NCBI GenBank assembly: GCA_947624955.1
Contig: CANQMM010000009.1
Span: 1 to 38,256 of the forward strand
Source of the DNA: an uncultured Bacilli bacterium
GTDB taxonomy: Bacteria; Bacillota_I; Bacilli_A; RF39; UBA660
Direction of reading: 5' to 3'
Length of the DNA: 38,256 nucleotides
The notes below the pieces were generated by a model. It saw only the letters and a program-made list of their open reading frames with translations, had not been told where the DNA came from and ran no database searches. How positions within the stretch are numbered: position 1 is the first letter of the stretch; every line of letters begins with the position of its first letter. Both the position numbers and the translations under genes were made by a program. This document shows, in pieces, positions 7,996 through 16,196 of this stretch.

Positions 7996-9397
7996 CTTTA
8001 ACCACCTCGCCATCTAGGGAAAAACTCTTAGCGGCAGTTATTTCAACATCAATGATCTCCCCGATTAAGTCTTGAGAACCAGGGAAATTTACGAGTTTCA
8101 TCGTTTCGGTATAACCAAATAATTTATCTTTTCCTTTCTCACTTGGGCCTTCAACTAAGACTTTGACGGTTTTCCCAACATATTTAGTATTAGCTATTTT
8201 CGAATAGTGATTAATTAGAGTATTTAAACGTTGCAGACGTTCTTCTTTAGTGGGTAAATCGATAGCGTCAAGCATTTTCGCTGCAGGAGTGCCTTCTCTT
8301 GGAGAGTAAATAAAGGTATATGCCCCATCAAATTGGCAAGTATTGACAACATCAAGAGTTTCTTCAAAGTCTTCGGCTGTTTCATTAGGAAATCCAACAA
8401 TAATATCGGTAGTTATCGCAACATTAGGAACTTTTTCTTTAATAGTTTGATAAAGATGGAGATATTCCTCTTTAGTATATCTTCTACCCATTAGTTTAAG
8501 AATTCTCGATGACCCGGATTGGAGAGGCAAATGAATATAAGGCATGATATTAGGATATTTAGCAATCGTCTCAATCATTGCATCAGTAAAATCCCAAGGA
8601 TGAGAAGTAACGAAACGAATGCGCGGAATACCGGTTTTACTTACGGCTTCTAATAGGTCCGCAAAACTCATCTCCCCTTCTAAATCTTTACCGTAGGCAT
8701 TGACATTTTGACCTAGAAGAGTTACCTCTTGATAACCGGCGTCTTTAAGGTCTTCAACCTCTTTTAAAATATCTTGACTTTTCCGACTCCTTTGTTTACC
8801 GCGCGTATAAGGGACGATACAATAAGTACAAAATTTATCACAACCATACTGAATATTAACCCAAGCTTTAATTTGGGAATCGCGATTATAAGGAATATTT
8901 TCGAATACTTTGCCTTCATAAGAGTAAACATTGATGGCTTGTTCTTTTTGCTTTTCTAAAATTAATTGTGGTAACTCGTGAATATTATGGGTGCCAAATA
9001 CTAAATCGACATAAGGGTGATGAGCCCGAATTTCGGAAACGACATTTTCTTCTTGGGCCATACAACCACATAAACCGATAATTAAATTAGGTTTTTCTTT
9101 TTTTAAATGTTTACAGCGTCCTAAAAAACCAAATACTTTATCGTGAGCATTCTCTCTAATGGCACAAGTATTTAAAATAACGATATCCGCTTCTTTTAAA
9201 TCTTCGGTTTTAGTATATCCTAGACTAGATAGATGAGCAGCGATTTCTTCCGAGTCGTGAACATTCATCTGACAACCATAAGTCTTTAAAAAGTATTTTT
9301 GGTTAGTAAATGGGGAATTATTTTCACTATTTAAATAAACATAGTCAACAGCGGCATTAGTTCTAAGGCGCGCGGCATTTAGATTTGGTAACTGCAT
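7976..9397 (-). CDS. miaB: tRNA-2-methylthio-N6-dimethylallyladenosine synthase
   Basis: MiaB is a radical-SAM enzyme that adds a methylthio group to isopentenyladenosine at position 37 of tRNAs reading UNN codons. The N-terminal UPF0004 domain carries the auxiliary-cluster cysteines C42, C78 and C112 (YGCQMN, NTCAIRE, GCMAQ). The radical-SAM motif CDKFCTYC gives C186, C190 and C193, followed by the family signature VPYTRGKQRSR. A TRAM domain ends the 473-residue protein. A GTG three codons upstream lies within the AGGAGTGA ribosome site, so ATG 9397 is chosen. An extended -10 promoter sits just upstream, and an unrecognised gene overlaps its 3' end. Confidence 0.96.
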   Translation of the reverse strand: MQLPNLNAARLRTNAAVDYVYLNSENNSPFTNQKYFLKTYGCQMNVHDSEEIAAHLSSLGYTKTEDLKEADIVILNTCAIRENAHDKVFGFLGRCKHLKKEKPNLIIGLCGCMAQEENVVSEIRAHHPYVDLVFGTHNIHELPQLILEKQKEQAINVYSYEGKVFENIPYNRDSQIKAWVNIQYGCDKFCTYCIVPYTRGKQRSRKSQDILKEVEDLKDAGYQEVTLLGQNVNAYGKDLEGEMSFADLLEAVSKTGIPRIRFVTSHPWDFTDAMIETIAKYPNIMPYIHLPLQSGSSRILKLMGRRYTKEEYLHLYQTIKEKVPNVAITTDIIVGFPNETAEDFEETLDVVNTCQFDGAYTFIYSPREGTPAAKMLDAIDLPTKEERLQRLNTLINHYSKIANTKYVGKTVKVLVEGPSEKGKDKLFGYTETMKLVNFPGSQDLIGEIIDVEITAAKSFSLDGEVVKDAITNH

Positions 9398-9417
9398 AGT
9401 AATCACTCCTAGTGCTC

Positions 9418-9426
9418 ATTATATCA
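9418..9426 (-). promoter_or_regulatory. Extended -10 promoter of miaB
   Basis: TGATATAAT on the minus strand is a full extended -10 element, about 20 bases before the miaB start. The -35 position (TTAAAG) is poor and falls inside the preceding terminator hairpin, consistent with an extended -10 promoter. Confidence 0.6.
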
Positions 9427-9454
9427 AAAAAGACTTCGGCTTTAAAGTCTTTTT
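9426..9454 (-). terminator. Terminator after the gene at 9453
   Basis: A 10-bp stem (9427-9436 with 9445-9454) with an 8-base loop ends in six T residues on the minus strand. It overlaps the stop codon of the upstream gene and abuts the miaB promoter. Confidence 0.75.
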
Positions 9455-10139
9455 AAAAGGGAATATCCTCTGATTCATAAGGGGGAATTTTTAATGATAG
9501 AATCTGTTCTTTGATTTGTGGGCCTTCTTTTTCCGAACTATAAGTGCGAATTAGGTAATCTAAAGTGCGATCATTATCGCTACGACTAAAATAATATTGA
9601 CTAAATTCGCCAGTTAAAGAACTAGTAACGCTTTCGGCTAATTCATTATTACCATAAAGAATCGATAACAATATATATGGAGCGTTATTATTTCTTAAAC
9701 GGTGAAGACGTTTATTACTAAGCAAATCATAAAGATAAGGATATTTATCGGGATATTTTATCGCCGCGGAAGTGAGGACCTCGACTGCTAAAATTAAAGA
9801 AGGTAAATTAGTAAAAGTGGAACTATTAAATAAACTTAATATTTTAAAACGAATTCCGATATCGGGAACTTTTTGAATTAAACTTGCTAAATAATTATTG
9901 ATAAAACGATTGAAGACATATTCAAAATCGGAAGAACGCGAACCATTTACGACCCATTTGCCGGATTCATAAACCATTAGATTGATAGCCGACCAACGAA
10001 TTTCATCAATGGCAAAGCGTAACATTTCTTCTCTTTGAGGAGTTTTTCTAAGTAATTTGAAAGCTTGAAAGTCATTTTTAGCTAAGCGGACTAAAAAGCG
10101 ACCACTTAGAGGAATTCGATCGTTTATGAAATTTTCCAT
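9453..10139 (-). CDS. Unknown protein, paralogue of 7306-7995 (copy 2)
   Basis: This is the second member of the unrecognised family, 228 residues. It matches the other copy in the N-terminal IPLSGRFLVRL block, FTNLPSLILAVEVLTSAAI, YILLSILYGNNELAESV, and the end IPPY...DIPF. It has no membrane segment and no metal or nucleotide motif that I can see. The start follows a strong AAGGAGGAG ribosome site. It has its own promoter (10199-10227) and terminator, so it is transcribed separately from miaB and the other copy. Helical content and the fixed C-terminal IPPY/PF peptide suggest protein-protein contacts, but that is a guess. Confidence 0.75.
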   Translation of the reverse strand: MENFINDRIPLSGRFLVRLAKNDFQAFKLLRKTPQREEMLRFAIDEIRWSAINLMVYESGKWVVNGSRSSDFEYVFNRFINNYLASLIQKVPDIGIRFKILSLFNSSTFTNLPSLILAVEVLTSAAIKYPDKYPYLYDLLSNKRLHRLRNNNAPYILLSILYGNNELAESVTSSLTGEFSQYYFSRSDNDRTLDYLIRTYSSEKEGPQIKEQILSLKIPPYESEDIPF

Positions 10140-10198
10140 TACTTACTCCTCCTTAAAGCGGGATTTTGTTTTTCCCATAGGCATCTTTAATGCTTTTT

Positions 10199-10227
10199 AT
10201 TTTAACATACGAAAAGCTATTATTCAA
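10199..10227 (-). promoter_or_regulatory. Promoter for the gene at 9453
   Basis: TTGAAT (10222-10227) is exactly 17 bases from TAAAAT (10199-10204), which also has an upstream TG (extended -10). The -35 box lies in the last codons of the DNA-polymerase gene at 10220. Confidence 0.65.
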
Positions 10228-11611
10228 TATCGAAAAAACCGGTCCACGGGTCTTTGCGGGTAAGTCGCTTTAAAGCTTTGGTCAGAGTTATTTCATTGGG
10301 AGATACTTTATCAAGTTCCGACCAACGAATGGGCATCGATACAGGAGCATTAGGTCTAGCGCGTAAAGAATATGGAGCAACACTAGATGCCGATTTAGTA
10401 TTTCTAACCCAATCGATGAAGATCTTCCCTTTTCTTGCTTCTTTGCGAATATTGCTCGTATATTTATCCGGCCACTGAGTTTCCATAATTTGGGCAATAT
10501 CTTTGGCAAAAGCCCGGAATTTAGACCAAGTTTTTAAATTGGTTAGAGGCACCACAACGTGATAACCTTTACCACCACTAGTTTTAAGATAACTCTTTAG
10601 ATGTAATTTATCCAAAATGCTTTTTAAATCTCTTACTCCTTCTCTAACTTTAGCTAGAGATAAACCTTCGTCAGGGTCAAGATCAAAAACTAAAAGATTG
10701 GGATGATTTAAATTAGCAATAGTACTCCCCCAAATATGGAATTCTATTCCATTCATTTGCGCTTCATTTATTAAGCCGGTTTGGTCGCGGATATAGTAAT
10801 AATCTTTCTTTTTCTCTTTAGTATTGGGAATATTTATTTTACCAAGACCGGGAGAACTTGCTTCATAGTGTTTTTTAAAAAAGGTTTCGCCATCAATACC
10901 TTCCGGACATCTAATCGTACTAATAATTCGCCCTTCAATATAGGGGAGCATGCGTTTAGCAACTTTAGCATAGTATTGAACTACTTGCATTTTTGTAATC
11001 TTAGATTCTTTGTACAGTAATTTATCGGGGTTAGTTATGGATATACCGGAGACGGTATGGGAAGATTGCTTCAGTTTAACATTACGGGTTATTTCTTCCA
11101 TCGTGCGGCCGGTTTTAATACTTGTAGTAAATTCATTAATGTTTTGAAAAAGACAAATAGTATCCGGTTCTTTTTTTAAAAGCCAGTTATTTTCTTTAAA
11201 TTTAATTAGAGCCCACCTACCCTTTAGTCTTTGACCATATAAGATAAATTTTAGATTATTTTTGGTAGAATTCGGTAGTGGTTGCCAGTAGCCTTCATCC
11301 CAAAGCATAACGGTGCCAGCGCCATAGGAACCTTTAGGAATTGTGCCTTCAAAATGACGATACTCTAAGGGATGATCTTCAACTTGGACTGCTAAGCGCT
11401 TATCTTGCGGATTATAGGAGGGTCCTTTAGGAACCGCCCAACTTTTTAAAGTGCCATCTAGTTCTAACCGAAAGTCATAGTGGTCTTTTCGGGCAAGATG
11501 GTGTTGGACGACAAAATGGAGTTTCTTACTACTTTTTTGAATTTTTCCTTGCGGTTCTTGAGTTTTAGTAAAGTCTCTTTTAGCTTGATATTTTTGTAAT
11601 TTATTAGTCAT
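10220..11611 (-). CDS. ligD: LigD-type 3'-phosphoesterase/primase-polymerase fusion
   Basis: This end-processing enzyme of non-homologous end joining trims 3' phosphates and ribonucleotides and adds nucleotides at breaks. Residues about 30-160 form the LigD phosphoesterase domain. H38, H44, D46, R48 and H80 line up with H42, H48, D50, R52 and H84 of Pseudomonas LigD. The second half is the LigD primase-polymerase, with the FDLDPDEG metal-binding motif and the SGGKGYH(V) block. No ligase domain is attached: that is the separate upstream gene, overlapped by 8 bases. The PE-POL order without LIG is unusual compared with PE-LIG-POL, POL-PE-LIG or the Bacillus LIG-POL forms. Confidence 0.92.
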   Translation of the reverse strand: MTNKLQKYQAKRDFTKTQEPQGKIQKSSKKLHFVVQHHLARKDHYDFRLELDGTLKSWAVPKGPSYNPQDKRLAVQVEDHPLEYRHFEGTIPKGSYGAGTVMLWDEGYWQPLPNSTKNNLKFILYGQRLKGRWALIKFKENNWLLKKEPDTICLFQNINEFTTSIKTGRTMEEITRNVKLKQSSHTVSGISITNPDKLLYKESKITKMQVVQYYAKVAKRMLPYIEGRIISTIRCPEGIDGETFFKKHYEASSPGLGKINIPNTKEKKKDYYYIRDQTGLINEAQMNGIEFHIWGSTIANLNHPNLLVFDLDPDEGLSLAKVREGVRDLKSILDKLHLKSYLKTSGGKGYHVVVPLTNLKTWSKFRAFAKDIAQIMETQWPDKYTSNIRKEARKGKIFIDWVRNTKSASSVAPYSLRARPNAPVSMPIRWSELDKVSPNEITLTKALKRLTRKDPWTGFFDIE

Positions 11612-12497
11612 CTTTTATCTCCTTTTTAAATGTTGCTTCACGTAAATGATTTTGCCTAGTTCTATTTAAATAGGTTACTAAACACTGATACTTAGGTGGT
11701 AGATAGGTCACGCCAACATTATGGTAATCCGAAAATGGCGAGGTTTGTCTAGGAGGAAGTTTTTTTAATTTGGTATAGAGTTTTTGTCTTTTACCGATGG
11801 TGACTTTACCTACAAAGTAAAGTTTACCATCCTTGTATTCGCCTAAATAAAGGGAAGCTACGGCATTTTGCGGTTCTTCCGATAAGCCACCAACATAAAA
11901 GACAGATTTTTGTAAGTTTTTAATCTTTAACCAATTACTACTTCTCGTAGCAACTTCATAGGGACTATCAAGACGTTTAGCAACAATTCCTTCTAAATTT
12001 AATTTGACGACTTTGCGAAAGAGCTTTTGACCATCATTAAATGTCGGACTTATTAAAAAATAGTCATTTTCAGGAAAACTATGCAATTTTTCTTGCCGTT
12101 TAATTAAAGTTAAACTAGTTAAATCCCGATTTTGATAAAGGCAGTCAAAAGCGATATAACATACCGGCTGATGGGTAGCAAAATATTGAATTTTGAGGGG
12201 ATCTTTCAAGTGTTCCCGTTCTTCTAAATGAGCAAAACTCGGTTTATTTTGGACAAAAGCCACAATTTCTCCATCAAAGATGAGATGGTCTTTATGCGGT
12301 CTCGGTATCTGCTGTAATTCAGGATATAACGCGGTAATATCTTTACCGGAACGACTAAATATTTTGAATTCTTGGGGACCAAGATGAATAGTGGCTCTAA
12401 TACCATCAAATTTCAGTTCATAGACGTATTCCGAAGAATTAAAAGGTGTAGGTACTTCTTTTAATAACATCGGTTTAAAGGGTTTACCAAAAATCAT
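11604..12497 (-). CDS. ligD: ATP-dependent DNA ligase, LigD ligase domain
   Basis: This enzyme seals DNA breaks in end joining, using ATP to adenylate its catalytic lysine. The 297-residue protein consists of the adenylation domain and the OB-fold only. Motif I is ELKFDGIR, with Lys29 as the adenylated residue. FDGEIVAF (motif III), EGIVAKR (motif IV) and WLKIKN (motif V) follow in order. It lies between ku (4-base overlap) and the PE-POL gene (8-base overlap), so it is the ligase part of a split LigD. The replicative NAD-dependent ligase would be encoded elsewhere. Confidence 0.93.
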   Translation of the reverse strand: MIFGKPFKPMLLKEVPTPFNSSEYVYELKFDGIRATIHLGPQEFKIFSRSGKDITALYPELQQIPRPHKDHLIFDGEIVAFVQNKPSFAHLEEREHLKDPLKIQYFATHQPVCYIAFDCLYQNRDLTSLTLIKRQEKLHSFPENDYFLISPTFNDGQKLFRKVVKLNLEGIVAKRLDSPYEVATRSSNWLKIKNLQKSVFYVGGLSEEPQNAVASLYLGEYKDGKLYFVGKVTIGKRQKLYTKLKKLPPRQTSPFSDYHNVGVTYLPPKYQCLVTYLNRTRQNHLREATFKKEIKDD

Positions 12498-13243
12498 TTG
12501 ACAGGTTCCAAACTTTTTTGTAGAGACGTCAACAAGTCTTTGACGCTAGCTTTTTTCTTAACTGTTCTTTTAGGGATGGCTTTGCCATTTATTTTATCAT
12601 CGATAGCTTGCTTAATCTGATTTTGATAGTCATCTTGATAGGTTTCCGGTTTAAAATGACTAGATAATTGATTAATTAATTTGAGGGCTAAATCCATTTC
12701 TTGTTTACTGAATTTAACTTCAGTTTGAGCGTCCGGGATATGAACCTCTTCGGCAAAATAAATTGTCGACATCAAAATATTTCCGGCAAAATAACTAAGC
12801 AAACAGTAATAAAATTTACTATGTAAAGTCGTCTTGGCGATGGCTACTTTTTTAGATTTCTTTAAAGCTTCTAAGAAAAGCGAGAAAGCTTTAGATTTCT
12901 TCGGCGTAGTCAAAATATAACTTTTTTCATAGTAGAAGGGGTCAATTTCACTAGCGGGGACAAAGGCGACGATTTCTAAAGTTTCACGATAATCGATAGT
13001 CAAATTATTTAATTCTTCTTTAGTAAAGGTTACATATTCATTTTTACTATATTCATAACCTTTTAGTAAGTCCGCTTCTTTGACAATTTTCTTACAATGG
13101 GAACAATATTTTTGATAATGAATCCGATGTAAGCATTTTTTATGTAATTGATTGAAAGTGGTATCATTATTTTTAATGACGGGGTTATAAACTACGGGAA
13201 TATTGACTAAACCAAAGGATATAGTCGTATTAATATTTGCCAT
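12494..13243 (-). CDS. ku: Ku homodimer DNA-end-binding protein
   Basis: Bacterial Ku encircles double-strand DNA ends and recruits LigD. The 249-residue protein begins with the family hallmark TISFGLVNIPV. It keeps the Cys-containing segment (CLHRIHYQKYCSHCKK) seen in bacterial Ku. The Lys-rich C-terminal tail resembles the DNA-binding extension of other Ku proteins. ATG 13243 follows AGGTGATTTT. The longer start at 13261 would overlap the proposed -10 box and has no ribosome site. In Bacillus, ku/ligD is expressed in the forespore by sigma-G to protect spore DNA; the promoter-like sequence at 13259-13289 suggests the same here. Confidence 0.94.
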   Translation of the reverse strand: MANINTTISFGLVNIPVVYNPVIKNNDTTFNQLHKKCLHRIHYQKYCSHCKKIVKEADLLKGYEYSKNEYVTFTKEELNNLTIDYRETLEIVAFVPASEIDPFYYEKSYILTTPKKSKAFSLFLEALKKSKKVAIAKTTLHSKFYYCLLSYFAGNILMSTIYFAEEVHIPDAQTEVKFSKQEMDLALKLINQLSSHFKPETYQDDYQNQIKQAIDDKINGKAIPKRTVKKKASVKDLLTSLQKSLEPVK

Positions 13244-13258
13244 AAAATCACCTGATAT

Positions 13259-13289
13259 CATTATGGGTTAAAAAGGAAAAATTTATACA
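13259..13289 (-). promoter_or_regulatory. Sigma-G-like promoter of the ku operon
   Basis: On the minus strand TGTATA (13284-13289) is 18 bases from CATAATG (13259-13265). The forespore sigma-G consensus is GHATR, 17-18 bases, CATNHTA: the -35 matches fully and the -10 at six of seven positions. No comparable vegetative promoter is visible in the short gap. It overlaps the T-run of the preceding terminator. Confidence 0.5.
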
Positions 13290-13324
13290 AAAAAAAAGAT
13301 TTAAAGTTAAGCCTTTAAATCTTT
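13289..13324 (-). terminator. Terminator of the sigma/anti-sigma operon
   Basis: A perfect 12-bp stem (13295-13306 with 13313-13324) with a 6-base loop gives way to nine T residues on the minus strand. The stop codon of the anti-sigma gene lies in the loop. Confidence 0.85.
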
Positions 13325-14113
13325 AGCAAAAGCGATAACCTCGTCTTTTGTCATACCATAAGCAGTCATAAGATAAGCAATGCCATCATAACTAAAATAG
13401 AGATTACTATAGATAGTATATCGGCTTGAATTCTCATCTTCATTTTTACCGAAACTTTTTCTATCATAATAAACAGCTGTTACCCCTAAATTTTCTAATT
13501 CAATAGTTTGGTAATGGTCGTTATTAAAAGTATGTGGTGAGATATAACCAAACCACCGCTCATAAAAGTCATCTTTATAGTATTTAGTAGGAATGACGGC
13601 AAGTAAGTTAATATCGCGGCGATTGAAATGATATTCTTCATAAGAATCGTAATAATCCCAATCATGATTTTTATATAATGTTTCGTAGTTAATGGTAATA
13701 CTCTCTACATAGCCATCATCATTAGGGATTAAGTGATAAACAGCCGGAGTATCTTGATATTTAAGTAACTTAACACCAAGAAAATCTTCGATTTTCCTAA
13801 TTGGAATTAAAGAGTCATTAACTTTGATATCTTGGATTAGGGTATTATCAAGATTAGTCTTTTTAGCAGTGATATCGACATTAGCATTTTCCGGGATATC
13901 TGCCGAGGTTTCCTTAGCAGTCCAGGTTTTAAAGACTTCTCTTATCTCATCAGCATAAACAACAGAGATGGAGACAGTACAAATTAGGAATAAAGCAAGT
14001 ATGGCATAGGAAAGACGATAGGACGTTTTTTTGGTAATTCTAACAAATAGCTTTTGTTTAACACTATCCCTTATTGGGTATTTTTCGAAACTTTGACGGT
14101 ATTCATTTTTCAT
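13307..14113 (-). CDS. Probable membrane-bound anti-sigma factor
   Basis: This is the probable partner that holds the adjacent ECF sigma factor at the membrane until a signal arrives. The 268-residue protein has a short charged cytoplasmic part (1-32), one membrane helix (about 33-54), then a large extracytoplasmic domain rich in Tyr and Asp. The N-terminal part is short for sigma-binding domains with the zinc HxxxCxxC motif, and that motif is absent. The role is therefore inferred from the topology and from the 4-base overlap with the sigma gene. The extracellular part would be the sensor; I do not recognise its ligand. Confidence 0.7.
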   Translation of the reverse strand: MKNEYRQSFEKYPIRDSVKQKLFVRITKKTSYRLSYAILALFLICTVSISVVYADEIREVFKTWTAKETSADIPENANVDITAKKTNLDNTLIQDIKVNDSLIPIRKIEDFLGVKLLKYQDTPAVYHLIPNDDGYVESITINYETLYKNHDWDYYDSYEEYHFNRRDINLLAVIPTKYYKDDFYERWFGYISPHTFNNDHYQTIELENLGVTAVYYDRKSFGKNEDENSSRYTIYSNLYFSYDGIAYLMTAYGMTKDEVIAFAKDLKA

Positions 14114-14583
14114 AACATATCCTCCTTTAAAATATGTTTTAATTTTTCTCTTGCTCTTCGCAAGCGTTGCTTAACAGCATTTTCTTTTAATTTTAGGAGT
14201 TTACCTATTTCTTGGATGCTGTAGCCTTCATAATAATATAGATGAATAATTAACCGGTCTTTTTTCGGTAATTCAAAGATGGTACTTAGTAATTCATCAT
14301 TTTGGTAAGTAAAAGTAATATTTTCTTCTTCTTGGTCTTGAAATAGTCTTACCTTTTTACACCAACTAGATAATATATAAGTTTTACAATCATTGATGGT
14401 AACTTTAATTAGCCAGTTTTTAATATGAGCTTCATTCAATAATTTGGCTAAGTTTTTATGAAGTTTGATAAAAACATTTTGAACGATATCTTCAGCATCA
14501 TACTGATTTTTAGTATAACTTAACGCCAAATGATAAATATTATTCTTGTATTTTTCATATATATCATCAAATTCTGGGTTCAT
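14110..14583 (-). CDS. ECF-family RNA polymerase sigma factor
   Basis: This is an alternative sigma factor of the extracytoplasmic-function group, with 157 residues holding only regions 2 and 4. Region 2 includes YTKNQYDAEDIVQNVFIKLH (about 23-42). Region 4 ends with the helix-turn-helix YSIQEIGKLLKLKENAVKQR (about 121-140). AAGGAG lies 5 bases before the ATG. The next gene encodes its likely anti-sigma factor. Regulon and signal cannot be read from the window; a candidate self-regulated promoter lies upstream. Confidence 0.9.
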   Translation of the reverse strand: MNPEFDDIYEKYKNNIYHLALSYTKNQYDAEDIVQNVFIKLHKNLAKLLNEAHIKNWLIKVTINDCKTYILSSWCKKVRLFQDQEEENITFTYQNDELLSTIFELPKKDRLIIHLYYYEGYSIQEIGKLLKLKENAVKQRLRRAREKLKHILKEDML

Positions 14584-14611
14584 ATTTACTCCTTATTGAA
14601 AGCTTTCATTA

Positions 14612-14642
14612 ATAATACTTATTATTGGAGGGATTGGTTACA
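14612..14642 (-). promoter_or_regulatory. Candidate promoter of the sigma operon
   Basis: On the minus strand TGTAACC (14636-14642) resembles the AAC-containing -35 boxes of ECF sigma factors. TATTAT follows 18 bases later at 14612-14617. The second box looks more like a housekeeping -10, so self-regulation is only a possibility. Confidence 0.35.
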
Positions 14643-14652
14643 TTACCTAAAT

Positions 14653-14676
14653 AAAAAAGAAGTTGTAAAAACCTCT
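14653..14676 (-). terminator. Weak terminator after serS
   Basis: A 5-bp stem (14658-14662 with 14672-14676, one G-U pair on the minus strand) is followed by six T residues on the minus strand, shortly past the serS stop. Confidence 0.4.
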
Positions 14677-14689
14677 CAGTTTAAATAAT

Positions 14690-15976
14690 TTATTTTTTAG
14701 GAGTAATAACTTCTTTGCCACCCATATATGGTACTAGAACTTTAGGTATTTTGATGGAACCATCGGCTTGGTAATTGTTCTCAATTAGAGCGATGAGGGC
14801 TCTAGTACTTGCGAGGACCGTATTATTGAGGGTGTGAAGATAGTAGTTACCTTTGTCACTTTTGGCACGAATACCTAAACGGCGAGCTTGGGCATCCGTT
14901 AAGTTAGAGCAGCTGCCGACTTCAAAGTATTTTTGTTGCCGAGGACTCCACGCTTCTACATCACAAGATTTATATTTTAAATCTGCTAAATCACCACTGC
15001 AGCATTCTAGTTGGCGAACAGGAATATCGAGATTTCTAAATAATTCAACGGTGTATTGCCACATCTTTTCATACCAAGAAGCGGACTCTTCAGGTTCACA
15101 AATGACGATCATTTCTTGCTTCTCAAATTGATGAACACGGTAGATACCTCTTTCTTCGATACCGTGAGCTCCGACTTCTTTACGGAAGCACGGAGAATAA
15201 GATGTCATCGTAATTGGTAATTTAGATTTATCGATAATTTGGTCTTTAAATTTACCAATCATCGAATGTTCAGAAGTACCAATTAGGTATAAGTCCTCCC
15301 CTTCGATTTTATACATCATCGCATCCATTTCTTTGAAGGACATAACGCCGGTTACGACACTACTTCTAATCATAAATGGCGGAATGCAATAAGTAAATCC
15401 TTTATCGATCATAAAATCTCTAGCATAGGCAAGCATCGCACTAGAAAGACGAGCAATGTCCCCCATTAGGTAGTAAAAACCATTACCACTAGTTCTTCCA
15501 CTTGCTTCTTTATCTAAGCCATCTAAAGCTTCTAAGATATCGGCGTGATAAGGGATTTCATAATCAGGTACTATTGGTTCACCAAATTTTTGTAATTCAA
15601 CATTATGGGTATCATCTTCCCCAATTGGCACATCATCAGCAATAATATTTGGGATAACCATCATTTTTTCTTTGATTATCTTACTTAACTCTTCTTCTTT
15701 GCTAGTTAATTCGGCAATCTCTTCATTCATTTGCGATACTTTAGCTTTAATTTCATTAGCTTCAGCGGTCTTTTTCTCACGCATAAGAGCACCAACTTCG
15801 GCACTTAGCCGGTTCTTTTCAGCCCGCAATTCATCCATTTGCTTTTTAGCATCCCGATAAGCGACATCTAAATCATAGATTTCATCAACAATGGGTAATT
15901 TTTCATCTTGAAATTTCTTTTGAATATTTTCTTTAACTAATTCCTTATTTTCTCTTATTAATTTAATATCGATCAT
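14690..15976 (-). CDS. serS: Seryl-tRNA synthetase
   Basis: This class II aminoacyl-tRNA synthetase charges tRNA-Ser (and tRNA-Sec where present) with serine. The N-terminal part (about 1-110) forms the long antiparallel coiled coil that grips the tRNA long arm: heptad-like Lys/Glu/Ala-rich sequence is visible from about 30 to 105. The catalytic core has the motif 2 region FRKEVGAHG...RVHQFEKQE and motif 3 with GSCSNLTDAQARR near the serine site. The longer frame from 16039 runs through the leader's terminator hairpin. ATG 15976 with AAGGAT upstream gives the family-like MIDIKLIREN start and 428 residues. Expression is controlled by a T-box leader. Confidence 0.97.
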   Translation of the reverse strand: MIDIKLIRENKELVKENIQKKFQDEKLPIVDEIYDLDVAYRDAKKQMDELRAEKNRLSAEVGALMREKKTAEANEIKAKVSQMNEEIAELTSKEEELSKIIKEKMMVIPNIIADDVPIGEDDTHNVELQKFGEPIVPDYEIPYHADILEALDGLDKEASGRTSGNGFYYLMGDIARLSSAMLAYARDFMIDKGFTYCIPPFMIRSSVVTGVMSFKEMDAMMYKIEGEDLYLIGTSEHSMIGKFKDQIIDKSKLPITMTSYSPCFRKEVGAHGIEERGIYRVHQFEKQEMIVICEPEESASWYEKMWQYTVELFRNLDIPVRQLECCSGDLADLKYKSCDVEAWSPRQQKYFEVGSCSNLTDAQARRLGIRAKSDKGNYYLHTLNNTVLASTRALIALIENNYQADGSIKIPKVLVPYMGGKEVITPKK

Positions 15977-15995
15977 TTTAATCCTTCTTTCTTTG

Positions 15996-16195
15996 AAAAA
16001 ACCACATACTTTGCAAGGAGCAAAAGTATGCGGTACCATCCTTTATTAACTTAATTTACTCTAACGGGTGTTCCGGTAGTGATTGGCTACATTCCAAAAG
16101 GAGATTCATTTAAGTTCATAACCTACTTGCACCTACCGCAGGCTCTCTAAATATGAGGCTTAAATTACTAATCTTTCTTCAACAATTTATGTTAG
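15996..16195 (-). promoter_or_regulatory. T-box riboswitch leader of serS
   Basis: This leader senses uncharged tRNA-Ser. It contains the conserved T-box core GGATGGTACCGC (plus-strand positions 16030-16041). The competing terminator follows directly: stem 16005-16014 with 16020-16030, then a T-run (15996-16001). Upstream, the Stem I landmark AGAGAG and its partner regions lie near 16140-16150. A GAATCTCC segment near 16100 offers serine codons (UCU or UCC) as the specifier. Uncharged tRNA-Ser would pair with the codon and the T-box bulge and favour read-through into serS. Confidence 0.93.
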
Positions 16196-16196
16196 T

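Noticed and set aside
13244-13261. Longer Ku start at ATG 13261
   Set aside because: No ribosome site, overlaps the proposed -10 box, and the family start fits ATG 13243.
15977-16039. N-terminal extension of SerRS containing cysteines, perhaps a metal-binding leader peptide
   Set aside because: It is the T-box terminator and antiterminator region read as protein; the family start lies at 15976.
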